Part shown: piece by piece, positions 17,507-27,146 of the stretch
How positions within the stretch are numbered: the stretch's first letter is position 1
Layout: each line of letters starts with the position of its first letter
Assembly (NCBI GenBank): GCA_045104975.1
Contig: JBGCCY010000035.1
Coordinates: 73,748-137,747, forward strand
Origin: CAJQQY01 sp045104975
Lineage (GTDB): Bacteria > Bacteroidota > Bacteroidia > Chitinophagales > Saprospiraceae
Direction: 5' to 3'
Length of the DNA: 64,000 nt
Program-made: the position numbers and the translations under genes
Notes under the pieces: model-generated
Told to the model about the DNA's origin: nothing
Database searches by the model: none
Seen by the model: only the letters and a program-made list of their open reading frames with translations

Positions 17507-18820
17507 TTATCGATTTTTGGTTAAATTCAAAAACTTATCAAAAATCCGTTCCAATATTCTCCGATCCTTCGTGATAATATTTCCAGTTCCACCCATTTCT
17601 TGTTGAAAAGGAATTAGTCTTCCATAGGTGGTAATTAAACTGTCAGACATTTTTAATTCTACTAAATAATTTCCATCCTGAGGTAAAATTGATTTACTTT
17701 TTACTTTTGCTTTTACGACTCCAAATTCTTGATAAGGATATCCATCCAATCGAATATTGATCTCAAAACCTTCTTCTACTTTTCCATTATTTGCAGCAGG
17801 TAACAATGCTTTTCCAATCATCTCTCCTACTCCTCCTTGCGGGACGATGGTCATTATTTCATCTCCATTTTTTAAAAACTGATTTTCATTCATCACTTTC
17901 GGAAAAGAAACTTGTCCATCCATTGGAGAAATAACTAAATACTTTTGCTTCCAATTTTCGATTTCACTTAACAGTATATCTATTTGCTCTTTTAGGGAAA
18001 TCGATTTCTCATTTTTGCCATCACTCCTATTTTCTTTTAAATCAATGATCGTCAATTCTAGGTTTTTGACTTTCATTTTATTATCCAAATAATCGGTTTG
18101 CATCCTTTCGAGTTCTCTTTCATTCCGAAGCACTTCGGTCTTGGCATCTTCTACATCTTTGACGCTAACTGCTTTTTCATCCAATAATTTCAGCATGCGT
18201 TCTCGATTAGATTTGGCCAAATCGATCGCGCTTTCCATCGTGATTTCTTGCTTTTTAAGCGAAGCATTTTTTCTTCCTAAATATCTAATTTGAGATGTTA
18301 AGGCTTTGATTTTTTTGGCTAGTTCGTTTTTGTTTTCGAAAAAATAAAAGTCGTTTAAATTTTGGGTAAAATTAGAATAGGAAGATTGAATCTCTCCGAG
18401 TTCTAAATTTTCAGGGTAAGCTACATCTGATAAGTCGGTTGTTTTTTTGTTTTTTATTTCTTGTAAAAAAGTTTCTAAAATAACAATGTCATCATAGTTA
18501 GCAGGATTTTGAATGATCGCTAAAATATCATTTTCAACAATTGCTTGTTTGTCTTTGACTAATAGGTTTTCGATTTTGCCATCACTTTGAACAAACAAAT
18601 GAACTGGTGGAATTTCGGTGATCAGCATTACTCGGGTAGGAATGATGTCTGGAAATTTCACCAAATAACTCATCCAGATCAACATCAATACAGTCATAAA
18701 AATAAATGAAATTCCCCACCTCAAAATCCATCCAGGAGGTTTTCCCAAAATGGTTTGAACTTGATCTTGCTCGGTGAGTTGAATGTCCGATGGATCGGTG
18801 ATGAAATTTTCTTCAGGCAT
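17507..18820 (-). CDS. HlyD-family membrane fusion protein
   Basis: A 437-residue periplasmic adaptor. One membrane helix lies at ~33-55 (WGISFIFMTVLMLIWMSYLV). A biotinyl-lipoyl-like hairpin with FVQSDGKIENLLVKDKQ comes next, then a long coiled-coil hairpin (~140-290) and the C-terminal barrel. HlyD proteins link an inner-membrane ABC exporter to an outer-membrane channel. The C39-peptidase ABC transporter encoded 187 bp upstream is its natural partner; no TolC-like channel gene is in the window. Confidence 0.9.
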   Translation of the reverse strand: MPEENFITDPSDIQLTEQDQVQTILGKPPGWILRWGISFIFMTVLMLIWMSYLVKFPDIIPTRVMLITEIPPVHLFVQSDGKIENLLVKDKQAIVENDILAIIQNPANYDDIVILETFLQEIKNKKTTDLSDVAYPENLELGEIQSSYSNFTQNLNDFYFFENKNELAKKIKALTSQIRYLGRKNASLKKQEITMESAIDLAKSNRERMLKLLDEKAVSVKDVEDAKTEVLRNERELERMQTDYLDNKMKVKNLELTIIDLKENRSDGKNEKSISLKEQIDILLSEIENWKQKYLVISPMDGQVSFPKVMNENQFLKNGDEIMTIVPQGGVGEMIGKALLPAANNGKVEEGFEINIRLDGYPYQEFGVVKAKVKSKSILPQDGNYLVELKMSDSLITTYGRLIPFQQEMGGTGNIITKDRRILERIFDKFLNLTKNR

Positions 18821-18863
18821 TTTTTTGAAACTGTTTTAAATTGTTATTTGATTTTTTTACCAC

Positions 18864-18950
18864 TGACTTGGACTGACTTTTTATGACTCTCCCAATATGT
18901 TATTTTTTTTCTTATTTAAATTTGAAAGTCATATTAGTCAGTCCAAGTCA
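18864..18950. repeat. Inverted repeat of the ACTGACTTGGA type, copy 1
   Basis: The left arm TGACTTGGACTGACT (18864-18878) continues to TGACT near 18887 and pairs with AGTCATATTAGTCAGTCCAAGTCA-type sequence at 18927-18950. The loop is T-rich. It fills most of the gap between the exporter ABC gene and the HlyD gene. The core ACTGACTTGGA recurs at 47942. Confidence 0.75.
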
Positions 18951-19007
18951 ATGACAACACACAAACAATGAAAAAATCATAAAAACCAGCCCAATCTGGG
19001 GCAAAAA

Positions 19008-21197
19008 TCAACCTCCCAATTCTAATTGATTTTTCACTAAGTTGAAATAAGAACCTCGTTTTGCAATCAAAACATCATGCGTACCTTGCTCGATAATTCT
19101 TCCTTTTTCTAGAACCACAATTTGGTCTGCATTCCGAACCGTACTCAAACGATGCGCCACTACAACTACCGTTCTTCCTGCAAAAAATTGTTCTAGATTT
19201 TCCGTGATTATTCTTTCATTTTGAGTGTCCAAGGCATTAGTTGCTTCATCAAAAAACAAGTATTCTGGATTCTTATAAACTGCTCTTGCAATGAGTAATC
19301 TTTGCTTTTGACCCTGAGAAATTCCGTTTCCACGAGAGCCAATCATAGTATTATACCCCAATGGCATTGTTTCTATAAACTCTTGAATATGAGCCATTTG
19401 TACCGCATTCAGCAATTTATCTTTATTAACTATATCCTCACTTTCAGCAATGTTTTTGGCGATAGTATCTGAAAAAATATATCCGTCTTGCATGACTGCA
19501 CCACACTTATGCCGCCACATTTTTTTTCTAAAATTCTTTAATAAAAAACCACCAACTCTGATATTTCCTTGAGTAGCTTCATAAAAACCTAACATTAGTT
19601 TTACAAGTGTAGTTTTCCCACTTCCACTAGTTCCAACTATGGCCGTAACCTTCCCTTTTGGAATGGTTAAATTGATGTCTCGCAAAACTAAATCTGACAA
19701 TTTATTATATTGAAAACTGATATTTTCAAACACGATATCGGAAGTCTCTGGAAGTATTTCAATTTGTTTTCCATCATTTAATTCCTCATCATCTTTGCCG
19801 TGAATTTCACCTAATCGTTCCAAACTCAACGCAGCATCTTGGCTACTACGAATAAAGTTAATCATTTGAATAAGCGGTGCATTTAACTGTCCAACAATAT
19901 ATTGAACCGCCAACATCATCCCTAAAGTCATGCTACCATCAATTACTGCTTTGGCTGCAACGAAGGAAATTAAAATATCTTTTAACTGATTAATTACTCC
20001 TGTACCAGTATCTTGATATTGTGTGATAGTTAAAGATTTTATATTGGCTCGGAAAAGTCTTGCTTGGATTTCAGTCCATTCCCAACGACGTTTTCGTTCA
20101 CTATTTTGCAATTTGATTTCTTGCATTCCTTGAATCAATTCGATGATTTTTGATTGATTTTCTGCTTGCTCCTCAAATTTCATATGATCGACTTCCTTTC
20201 TTTTTTTCATAAAAAGCAAGACCCATAAAATATATAAAAGACTACCTACAAGGAATATTAAAAAGATAGTTCGATTATAAAATAACAATATAATCCCAAA
20301 AACGATCAAATTGAAAAAAGAGAAAATGGCAGACAAGGTGCTTCCGGTCATAAACAATTCAATTCGCTTATGGTCTTGAATTCTTTGCAATAAATCACCA
20401 GTCATTTTTGTATCAAAAAAGGCAATAGGCAAGCGCATTAATTTAAACAGAAAATCAGAAAGCAAGGCTATATTTACTCTCGTACCAATGTGAAGCAAAA
20501 TCCAATTTTGAATAATCCCCACACTCGCTTGACTTAAAAACAGCATCAGTTGTGCTCCCAAAATCAAGTAGATAAAATTGATGTTTTGATTTTCAATTCC
20601 GACATCAACAATTGACTGAGTTAAAAAAGGAAAGATCAATTGCAACATACTTCCGAAGAGTAATCCGAAAAGTAATTGAATGATTAACTTCCGATAAGGT
20701 CGAAGATATTTGAAGAGAAAAGTAAGTCCAGTTCGATTTAAAGTTTCGCCTTCTTGAGTATAAAATTCTGGAGTTGGTTCGAGCAATAAGGCTATGCCTG
20801 TTTCTTTTCCTCCAAGCCAATGTTTTTTAAATTCTGATATTTTATACTTGATTTTTCCTTTCCCAGGATCGGCTACCCAAACGTATTTTTTGTTGATTTT
20901 ATAAACTACTACAAAGTGGTTTTGATTCCAATGTACTACCGCTGGAAGCGGTGCATCAACTAATCCCCCACCTTCTTCATCTTCAGATTTGAACGGCAAC
21001 ATGGCTGCGAAATTATTCATTCCAATATGCTCCGCTCCTTCGCAGATCCCTTCCAAGGAGACTCCTTCTCGATCCAAATAACAATGCTCCCGCAAATATT
21101 GCAAGCTATAGGATTTCCCATAAAACTCCGCAATCATGCGAAGGCAAGTTGGGCCACAATCCATTCTGTCAAGCTGTCTAAAGTGGGGAAATGCCAT
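19008..21197 (-). CDS. Peptidase-containing ABC exporter (C39 type)
   Basis: A 729-residue inner-membrane protein when begun at ATG 21197; a TTG at 21221 would add eight residues. Residues ~2-130 form a C39 papain-like peptidase with Gln8, Cys14 (RMDCGPTCLR), His94 (NQNHFVVVYK) and Asp110. Six membrane helices follow, then an ABC ATPase with GTSGSGKTT, the signature ISQGQKQRL, Walker B YLFFDEATNAL and the H-loop AHRLST. Such exporters cut double-glycine leaders and export the mature peptide. The HlyD gene is next; no leader-peptide gene is visible nearby. Confidence 0.93.
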   Translation of the reverse strand: MAFPHFRQLDRMDCGPTCLRMIAEFYGKSYSLQYLREHCYLDREGVSLEGICEGAEHIGMNNFAAMLPFKSEDEEGGGLVDAPLPAVVHWNQNHFVVVYKINKKYVWVADPGKGKIKYKISEFKKHWLGGKETGIALLLEPTPEFYTQEGETLNRTGLTFLFKYLRPYRKLIIQLLFGLLFGSMLQLIFPFLTQSIVDVGIENQNINFIYLILGAQLMLFLSQASVGIIQNWILLHIGTRVNIALLSDFLFKLMRLPIAFFDTKMTGDLLQRIQDHKRIELFMTGSTLSAIFSFFNLIVFGIILLFYNRTIFLIFLVGSLLYILWVLLFMKKRKEVDHMKFEEQAENQSKIIELIQGMQEIKLQNSERKRRWEWTEIQARLFRANIKSLTITQYQDTGTGVINQLKDILISFVAAKAVIDGSMTLGMMLAVQYIVGQLNAPLIQMINFIRSSQDAALSLERLGEIHGKDDEELNDGKQIEILPETSDIVFENISFQYNKLSDLVLRDINLTIPKGKVTAIVGTSGSGKTTLVKLMLGFYEATQGNIRVGGFLLKNFRKKMWRHKCGAVMQDGYIFSDTIAKNIAESEDIVNKDKLLNAVQMAHIQEFIETMPLGYNTMIGSRGNGISQGQKQRLLIARAVYKNPEYLFFDEATNALDTQNERIITENLEQFFAGRTVVVVAHRLSTVRNADQIVVLEKGRIIEQGTHDVLIAKRGSYFNLVKNQLELGG

Positions 21198-21253
21198 TTT
21201 TTCGTTTTGCTGCAAAGACAATATAAATTCTGTCTCTACTGGATAATCTTTAT

Positions 21254-21895
21254 CTAATCATTCAACCTCGGAGCAAATTTATTTTTAATTTTTAACTCAT
21301 GTCGTCGAGCATAAGTATCATATAATTCTTCTTGTTCCTCTTTGGTCATCGTTGGGTTTTCGTCGTAAAATCCCTTTGCCAATCGTTGACGTTTTGCTTC
21401 ATAAATTGAAACCGCACAGGCTACTGAAATATTTAAACTCTGGACCATTCCAACTTGAGGAATTAAAAAATTCCCATCACAAAGTTCCAATGTTTCTTTT
21501 GTCACACCTGCGTGTTCATTTCCAAAAAGCAATGCAACTGAAGTCGTCAAATCTAAATCATACAATGATTTACTATCTTCTGCCATGTGCGTGCAAAGTA
21601 CAAATTCATAATTTTTTCGTAGATGCTCAAAGCATGGTTTTGGCTTGGTGTAGAAATTTACATCTACCCATTTCCTTGCTCCAGAAGATGACTTGGCAGC
21701 CAAGTGAATTCTTTCTTCCGTCAAATGCGATTCTGTATTTAAAATAAAAATCTCCTTAATTCCAACTGAATCGCAGGTTCGCATCACCGCTCCAATATTA
21801 TGCAGATCATGAACATTTTCTAAAACTACGGTAAGGTTCGCTTGTCGATTGCTTGCTACTTTTTTAAATTTTGCTGTCCGCTCGGGAGTCATCAT
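21254..21895 (-). CDS. SpoU/TrmH family RNA 2'-O-methyltransferase
   Basis: A 213-residue SPOUT-fold enzyme that methylates ribose in tRNA or rRNA with S-adenosylmethionine. Motif 1 is visible in VLENVHDLHNIGAVMRTCDS, motif 2 in ALLFGNEHAGVT and motif 3 in MVQSLNISVACAVSIYEA. The size and the C-terminal basic extension fit TrmH (tRNA Gm18) better than the longer rRNA methyltransferases, but the exact target is inferred. It follows the DUF4846 lipoprotein gene by 135 bp, with an inverted repeat in between. Confidence 0.9.
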   Translation of the reverse strand: MMTPERTAKFKKVASNRQANLTVVLENVHDLHNIGAVMRTCDSVGIKEIFILNTESHLTEERIHLAAKSSSGARKWVDVNFYTKPKPCFEHLRKNYEFVLCTHMAEDSKSLYDLDLTTSVALLFGNEHAGVTKETLELCDGNFLIPQVGMVQSLNISVACAVSIYEAKRQRLAKGFYDENPTMTKEEQEELYDTYARRHELKIKNKFAPRLND

Positions 21896-21924
21896 CTTTA
21901 TTGTATGTTTTTTATTTATCAGGT

Positions 21925-21998
21925 AATTGGTTTATTAGGTAATAAGGAATACGAGAAGTTTTTCTAGCCTGATTTCCTAATTATTTAATAAACCGATT
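21925..21998. repeat. Inverted repeat of the GGTTTATTAGGTAATAAGG type
   Basis: The left arm at 21925-21949 and the right arm at 21974-21998 pair at 21 of 25 positions. It lies between the DUF4846 lipoprotein gene and the TrmH-type gene. No T-run follows on the minus strand, so it is not a typical terminator. Confidence 0.7.
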
Positions 21999-22030
21999 TC
22001 CAAAAGGACTCACAAGTTCAAAAAGTTTTT

Positions 22031-22963
22031 CTAATCTACAAACCTTTTTAAATCTTCTGAGGAAAAATCCCACTCTGGGGTATGTATGTTTTGATTTGAA
22101 ATCAACTCATACCAAGGACTCAATTTCTTATTCGTTGGATTTTTAAGGATGTGTATATTTTGTGCAGGCATGTAGCTTTGTGCCAACAAATATAACTTTT
22201 TTCCATTTGTATTTTCAGCCATATCAACAATTATTATGGCATGCCCAGGATGACCACCTTGAATCAATACATCTCCAATTTGCATATCTTTTAATGGAAT
22301 TGATTTCATTTCTTTTTCCAAAGAAGCTGTTCCTGCGTATGAAAATATTTGGATCAAATACTTTTTAAAATTAGCATAGGAGTTATCTTTTTTTCCAGTA
22401 TTCGAAAAAGTTACTTTGTTACCTTTTACTTGTGGCTTTTTTCCATTTCTCCAATCATCAAAAGAAACTTTTGTTCCGTTGGTATAATTGAAATGAATTT
22501 TATCATAATTTTTTTTTCCAAATAAATATTCAGATCGCAACCTCATCACAGCATCAGCACATTGTTGTAAATCCCTTTTTCCCACATCAATATCGACTAC
22601 TCGAGCATGAACTTGTTGATTCCATTTTAAGGAACCATCAAAGGTTTCCACTTTTTGTCCTGCTGGAAATAGTGGCAAAAACTGTAACCATTCTTGAAAG
22701 GAATTATTGCCAGATTTTATTCTTTCAAATCCAGTTGGAGTTGGAATCTGATTGATGATAGAAGTTCCAACATCAAAATTGTCTTGCCATTCGTACTTTA
22801 AATTGGATGGAGTTTTTTGTTGAACAAAAGTAGTTTTGGCTATTTCCTTTTTTTGTGGTGGAGACACTTTAGCTGTATCTGGTTCGGTTTGGCAACTTAA
22901 TAATAATGCTATTACTAATCCTCCTATCGAAAATGTGGAAATGGTTTTGGGATTGAATCTCAT
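22031..22963 (-). CDS. DUF4846 family lipoprotein
   Basis: A 310-residue lipoprotein with a lipobox at IALLLSCQ (Cys24). The mature part has the family blocks: FQEWLQFLPLFPAG (about 88-101), DGSLKWNQQVHARVVDIDVG and LQQCADAVMRLRSEYLFG, then the C-terminal GGHPGHAIIIVDMAEN. The HPGHA and cysteine features suggest a papain/NlpC-like fold, but no enzymatic role is established for the family. It is the first gene after the terminator at 23011-23045. Confidence 0.85.
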   Translation of the reverse strand: MRFNPKTISTFSIGGLVIALLLSCQTEPDTAKVSPPQKKEIAKTTFVQQKTPSNLKYEWQDNFDVGTSIINQIPTPTGFERIKSGNNSFQEWLQFLPLFPAGQKVETFDGSLKWNQQVHARVVDIDVGKRDLQQCADAVMRLRSEYLFGKKNYDKIHFNYTNGTKVSFDDWRNGKKPQVKGNKVTFSNTGKKDNSYANFKKYLIQIFSYAGTASLEKEMKSIPLKDMQIGDVLIQGGHPGHAIIIVDMAENTNGKKLYLLAQSYMPAQNIHILKNPTNKKLSPWYELISNQNIHTPEWDFSSEDLKRFVD

Positions 22964-23010
22964 TTTTTACTATTTTATATCAGCTTGATAATCAATGCTT
23001 TAAATTAAAA

Positions 23011-23045
23011 AAAAGTCTATAACTTCAAACAAGTTATAGACTTTT
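23011..23045 (-). terminator. Intrinsic terminator of the PBP-like lipoprotein gene
   Basis: A perfect 15-bp stem (23011-23025 with 23031-23045) encloses a 5-base loop. On the minus strand it ends in a long T-run. It lies 23 bases past the stop codon at 23068. Confidence 0.9.
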
Positions 23046-23067
23046 TTATTATAAATAAACCCATGAA

Positions 23068-24549
23068 TTAATTCACTTTTTGAAAATGATAATCTTCAAA
23101 TTTCAGAATGTTCACATATTTATTTTCGATATAATTTATTTTATCAAATCGCTCATTTGCAGCATCTTCAGGTGTTACAAATCTCTCAAATTCAAATTTT
23201 GTAGAAAGCATTTGAGCAGCTTCAGTATCAATTACATCTTTGAAATACATTCCATGCTTCATCAATTGTCTTCCAGAATATAAGGTCAGATCATATCCTT
23301 GAAATGCATCTTCCTGAGGAAGAGAACCATAACGTTCGAAGAATTTTTTGATAAACTCTTTAACTTTTACATCCTCTTTGTCTACAAAATTTGCAGTACT
23401 CACATGCAATTTTAAGTTCTCAAAATAATCAAAAGAAATCCGTTCATATTCCATCCACCGAGGCATTCCATACATGACCACCTCATTTCTTCCTTTTGCT
23501 ATTTCTACCTGTCTCATCAGATTACTAACAAAAGTTTCATTGGAATAGGAAGGCACGATAAATACTGTTGTTTGACCTTTTTTAATGTATGGTGATAAAT
23601 TAAGTTCTCCAAATTCTTGAGCGACTACAGGATCAATCCGATATTCTTTCAAAGGTGGAGCATCTGTTCCTGAAATCAACTGATGAGTATCTTGAAAATA
23701 TTTTAACCGATTAACTTCTGCTTCTTTATCTCTCACCACCAAAACAATTTGATCTGCTGAGTATTGACTCAAAGCATGTTTCATGATGACTTCACAATGG
23801 CTTTGTAAACTAGGATTAGCTTGAAGATAAAAAGGATTTTCAGCGGTAATTTTTCCGCTTGTATTTACAGGAGAGATTACAGTTTTTTGATTAACCTTAG
23901 CAAATTCCGCTACTTGTTCTAAAGGTTTTGAACTATAAGGACCAATAATCAGGTGTGCATCTTGTAAGGTTGACCGATTCAAAATAGAACTAGTTTCCGT
24001 TTCAGATCTTTTAGTATCCATTACCGTAACATTCAAATTTGCGCCTTCATTGGACAGTTCATCCAAAGCTATTTTTGCTCCTTCATAAAAATGCAAAGCA
24101 GGAATGGAACTGGAATGAATTCCTCCTTCCAAAGAATTTACTTTATCAGAATTGAAGGGAATCATAATCGCTATATTATAAGTGCTTAATATTCCTGTTC
24201 CATTTGATGGATTTGGATTAGGATCTTCTGGTTCTATTTCCAAATATTGAGATGAATCAGACCCGATAGGATCGTTAGCAGAAGATCCCGCATCTGTCCA
24301 TTGTACTGTATCCATTTTTCCAGTTACTTCGGTTGGAAATTCGTACCGACCTGTTTTTGGATTGTACACTTTGGTTCCTTGAGGTGTGACAATCTCAGGT
24401 GGCGGGGTTTTGGTTTTTCCAAGTCCACATGAAGTTAATATCGCTGATGCAAATACAACTACACAAATAATTAAAAAAGGTAAAAGGCTAGTCTTTAAAA
24501 AACTATTTACATTTTTTAATAGGAATAAATGAGAATCAGATTTTTTCAT
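23068..24549 (-). CDS. Periplasmic-binding-protein-like lipoprotein
   Basis: A 493-residue lipoprotein with a lipobox near AILTSCG. A Pro/Asn-rich linker leads to a type I periplasmic-binding fold (YNIAIMIPFNSD, then LHFYEGAKIALDEL, AHLIIGPYSS and NQKTVISPVN), the fold of branched-chain amino-acid receptors and of LpoA. No transporter genes adjoin. Bacteroidota homologues often carry LysM domains, so a cell-wall role is possible. I start at ATG 24549; a GTG at 24612 would overlap the end of guaA and add residues before the signal peptide. It probably shares a transcript with guaA. Confidence 0.8.
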   Translation of the reverse strand: MKKSDSHLFLLKNVNSFLKTSLLPFLIICVVVFASAILTSCGLGKTKTPPPEIVTPQGTKVYNPKTGRYEFPTEVTGKMDTVQWTDAGSSANDPIGSDSSQYLEIEPEDPNPNPSNGTGILSTYNIAIMIPFNSDKVNSLEGGIHSSSIPALHFYEGAKIALDELSNEGANLNVTVMDTKRSETETSSILNRSTLQDAHLIIGPYSSKPLEQVAEFAKVNQKTVISPVNTSGKITAENPFYLQANPSLQSHCEVIMKHALSQYSADQIVLVVRDKEAEVNRLKYFQDTHQLISGTDAPPLKEYRIDPVVAQEFGELNLSPYIKKGQTTVFIVPSYSNETFVSNLMRQVEIAKGRNEVVMYGMPRWMEYERISFDYFENLKLHVSTANFVDKEDVKVKEFIKKFFERYGSLPQEDAFQGYDLTLYSGRQLMKHGMYFKDVIDTEAAQMLSTKFEFERFVTPEDAANERFDKINYIENKYVNILKFEDYHFQKVN

Positions 24550-24602
24550 TACTTGAATATTTAGTTCTTTGATTAACTTTCTGTCCAAAGAACAATTTAT
24601 GT

Positions 24603-26144
24603 TTATTCCCACTCAATCGTTGCGGGCGGTTTGGTACTTATATCATAAACTACTCGATTGATACCTTTTACATTATTGATAATTTCACTAGATACAATTG
24701 CCAAAAATTCGTGTGGCAAATGACTCCACTCAGCAGTCATTCCATCCAAAGAATTTACAGAACGAAGTGCAATCGTTTTTTCATAAGTCCTTTCATCTCC
24801 CATCACACCTACTGATTGAACTGGCAACAACATTGTTCCTGCTTGCCATACTTTATCATAAAGGTCGTGTTTTTTTAGGTTTTTTATAAAAATATCATCC
24901 GCCTCCTGAAGCATCATTACTTTTTCTTCGGTGATATCTCCTAAAATTCTAATCCCCAAACCTGGCCCAGGGAAAGGGTGCCTATTCAAAATATGCCCTG
25001 GAATTTCTAACTCTGCTCCTACTTTTCTAACCTCATCTTTGAATAACATTCGAAGTGGTTCAACAATTTTCAAATTCAACTTATCAGGTAAACCACCCAC
25101 ATTATGATGAGATTTGATCGTTACACTTGGCCCATGAACTGAGATAGATTCTATCACATCTGGATAAATCGTTCCTTGTCCTAACCAAATAATATCTTCT
25201 AATTTATTCGCTTCTTCTTCAAAGACTTCAATAAATACTCGACCAATTATTTTTCGTTTTCCTTCTGGACTTGTCTCGCCAGCCAATTCATCCCAAAATC
25301 TACGACTTGCATCTACACCAACGATGTTTAATCCCATACCTTTATATGAATCTAAAACTTCTTGGTATTCATTTTTTCTCAACAACCCATTATCAACGAA
25401 AAAACAAATCAGATTCTTACCTATTGCTCTATGTAAAAGCATTGCTCCAACAGTCGAATCAACTCCTCCTGAAATTCCCATCAACACTTTTTGATCGCCT
25501 ATTTTCTTTTTCAAATCTTCCACCGCCTCATCGACAAAAGAAGCTGGTGTCCAATTACCTTCACAACCTGCAATGTCAATCAAGAAGTTAGATAAAATAT
25601 CTTTTCCCTCCAGACTATGTGTCACTTCGGGATGAAATTGAATCGCATAAACTGGTGCATCAAATGCGCCTTCTTTACTTTTAAATGCTGCTACAGGAAT
25701 ACTTTCTGTCCCTGCCAATAATTCAAACTGTTCTGGAATTTGAGTAATCGTATCTCCATGAGACATCCAAATTTGGCTATCATTTGAAATTCCTTTCAAA
25801 AACGGATCATCAAAAAGCGGTGCATTTAAGGAGGCTTTTCCATATTCTCTTTTTTCTGATCGTTCGACTTTCCCTCCATAATAATTTGCTAAATATTGCG
25901 CACCATAGCATACTCCCAACAATGGTTTTTTTCCAATTATCTTATCCAACTCCACTTGAAGCGCATTTTTTTCCAAAACAGAAAATGGACTTCCTGAAAG
26001 AATGATTGCTTTAATGCTATCGTCTATTTCAGGAATTTTATTAAACGGAACAATTTCACTATACACATTTAATTCACGGGTTCGCCGAGCAATTAGCTGT
26101 GTATATTGCGAACCAAAATCGAGGATTAATATTTTTTCAGTCAT
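24603..26144 (-). CDS. guaA: GMP synthase (glutamine-hydrolysing)
   Basis: A 513-residue enzyme that aminates XMP to GMP. The class I glutaminase domain has its nucleophile in GVCYGAQYLA and His/Glu in FHPEVTHS. The ATP-pyrophosphatase domain has the SGGVDSTV P-loop, and the C-terminal dimerisation domain ends in KPPATIEWE. A longer frame begins at 26240, but the extra 32 residues do not belong to the family; the ATG at 26144 gives MTEKILILDFGSQYTQ. A perfect -7 element ends only 5 bases upstream of this ATG, which supports it. Confidence 0.97.
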   Translation of the reverse strand: MTEKILILDFGSQYTQLIARRTRELNVYSEIVPFNKIPEIDDSIKAIILSGSPFSVLEKNALQVELDKIIGKKPLLGVCYGAQYLANYYGGKVERSEKREYGKASLNAPLFDDPFLKGISNDSQIWMSHGDTITQIPEQFELLAGTESIPVAAFKSKEGAFDAPVYAIQFHPEVTHSLEGKDILSNFLIDIAGCEGNWTPASFVDEAVEDLKKKIGDQKVLMGISGGVDSTVGAMLLHRAIGKNLICFFVDNGLLRKNEYQEVLDSYKGMGLNIVGVDASRRFWDELAGETSPEGKRKIIGRVFIEVFEEEANKLEDIIWLGQGTIYPDVIESISVHGPSVTIKSHHNVGGLPDKLNLKIVEPLRMLFKDEVRKVGAELEIPGHILNRHPFPGPGLGIRILGDITEEKVMMLQEADDIFIKNLKKHDLYDKVWQAGTMLLPVQSVGVMGDERTYEKTIALRSVNSLDGMTAEWSHLPHEFLAIVSSEIINNVKGINRVVYDISTKPPATIEWE

Positions 26145-26149
26145 GGGCG

Positions 26150-26157
26150 CAAAGATA
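26150..26157 (-). promoter_or_regulatory. Candidate -7 promoter element of guaA
   Basis: On the minus strand TATCTTTG, then CGCCC, then ATG. It matches TAnnTTTG perfectly and implies an almost leaderless transcript. It also argues against the longer upstream start. No clear -33 element. Confidence 0.55.
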
Positions 26158-26315
26158 GTTTTTAGAATTTGAAAATTGGAAAAAATTAAGGCTAACAATT
26201 GAATTTTATAACTAGATTTTTTTGTGAAAAACATAATCATCTAAACTAATAAAATTAGATCATTTCCTATCTTGCCGATCTGATTTCAAATAAGAAACTA
26301 CAGGGTAGAATTGTA

Positions 26316-26607
26316 AGTGCTTGAATTACTATGGTCTGCACATCTTATGGGTAATAAAATTTTCGCCGCAAATTTTCAAGGATTACACGAATTTTTGACG
26401 ATTATAATCTACCACTTCGAATTAAATCTAATCAGTAAGATTTGGCGAAAATTCACGAAAGAACAAATGGTAAATTTATCGTAAAAATTCAAAGATTTCG
26501 ACTTGTTGATAATTTTTAGGTAGGTACCAATCCTATTTTCATTTCGTGTAATTTGTGACAATAAAATCATATCCTATTTGAGTTCATATCATTACAATTG
26601 AAGCACT
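26316..26607. repeat. Large degenerate branched palindrome upstream of a small secreted protein
   Basis: The gap of 495 bases after guaA holds no open frame. Its ends pair: AGTGCTTGAATT at 26316-26327 with the exact complement at 26596-26607. Inside, 26389-26414 pairs imperfectly with 26468-26490, and TTCG...AAATCT near 26416 pairs with AGATTT...CGAA near 26438-26450. The words ATTACACGAATTTT and AAATTCACGAA occur. It looks like a decayed long palindromic repeat. Confidence 0.55.
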
Positions 26608-26639
26608 AAAGTCTCTACTTCTAATAAAAAAAGAAAAAC

Positions 26640-27146
26640 ATGAAAAACTTACTCTTCTTTTTTCTCTTCCTTTTTCCTACAACTCTATTTTCCCAAACCA
26701 TTGATTGGGAAAAATGGAAAGAAGTAAAATTAGAAGAAGCTAAAGATTATGAAAATATTGAACCTGAGATTTTAGAATTAATTGATTGGTTGGGAAATCA
26801 TTCTTTGGATCATCAAAAACGGACTAATGCCAATGCTCATTTTGTCAAATGGATTTCAGGGTCAGCAAATGTGACGATAGAACTTAATCCTTATGTCCTA
26901 GAATATTCCAAAAAAAATACAGATTTTATGATTCTTTTTATGGCAGGTTGGTCTAAATATGTTTTAGAAAATCCTGATAAAAAAGAAGATAAAAAAGGTG
27001 GAAACTTGGCTGGTATTAATTTCTTTTTAGATTTTTATACAAAAGGAGAAGACTTTGGAGTAAGAAAAGATCGAAAAATCGTTAAACTTTTGAAAAAAAG
27101 AGAAGCTAGAAAATTGGAGAAATTTATTGCTAAGAAAGGTTATTGA
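26640..27146 (+). CDS. Conserved hypothetical secreted protein
   Basis: A 168-residue protein with a signal peptide (MKNLLFFFLFLFPTTLFSQ). The mature part is helical and highly charged: an acidic first half (EKWKEVKLEEAKDYENIEPE) and a very basic tail (KDRKIVKLLKKREARKLEKF). No known domain or catalytic motif is seen. The stop codon overlaps the start of the inverted repeat at 27146-27213. The acyltransferase pair follows in the same direction, but its link to this gene is unclear. Confidence 0.7.
   Translation: MKNLLFFFLFLFPTTLFSQTIDWEKWKEVKLEEAKDYENIEPEILELIDWLGNHSLDHQKRTNANAHFVKWISGSANVTIELNPYVLEYSKKNTDFMILFMAGWSKYVLENPDKKEDKKGGNLAGINFFLDFYTKGEDFGVRKDRKIVKLLKKREARKLEKFIAKKGY

Noticed and set aside
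24603..26240. Longer guaA start at 26240
   Set aside because: The extra 32 residues are not in the family, and a -7 element lies within them, next to the ATG at 26144.
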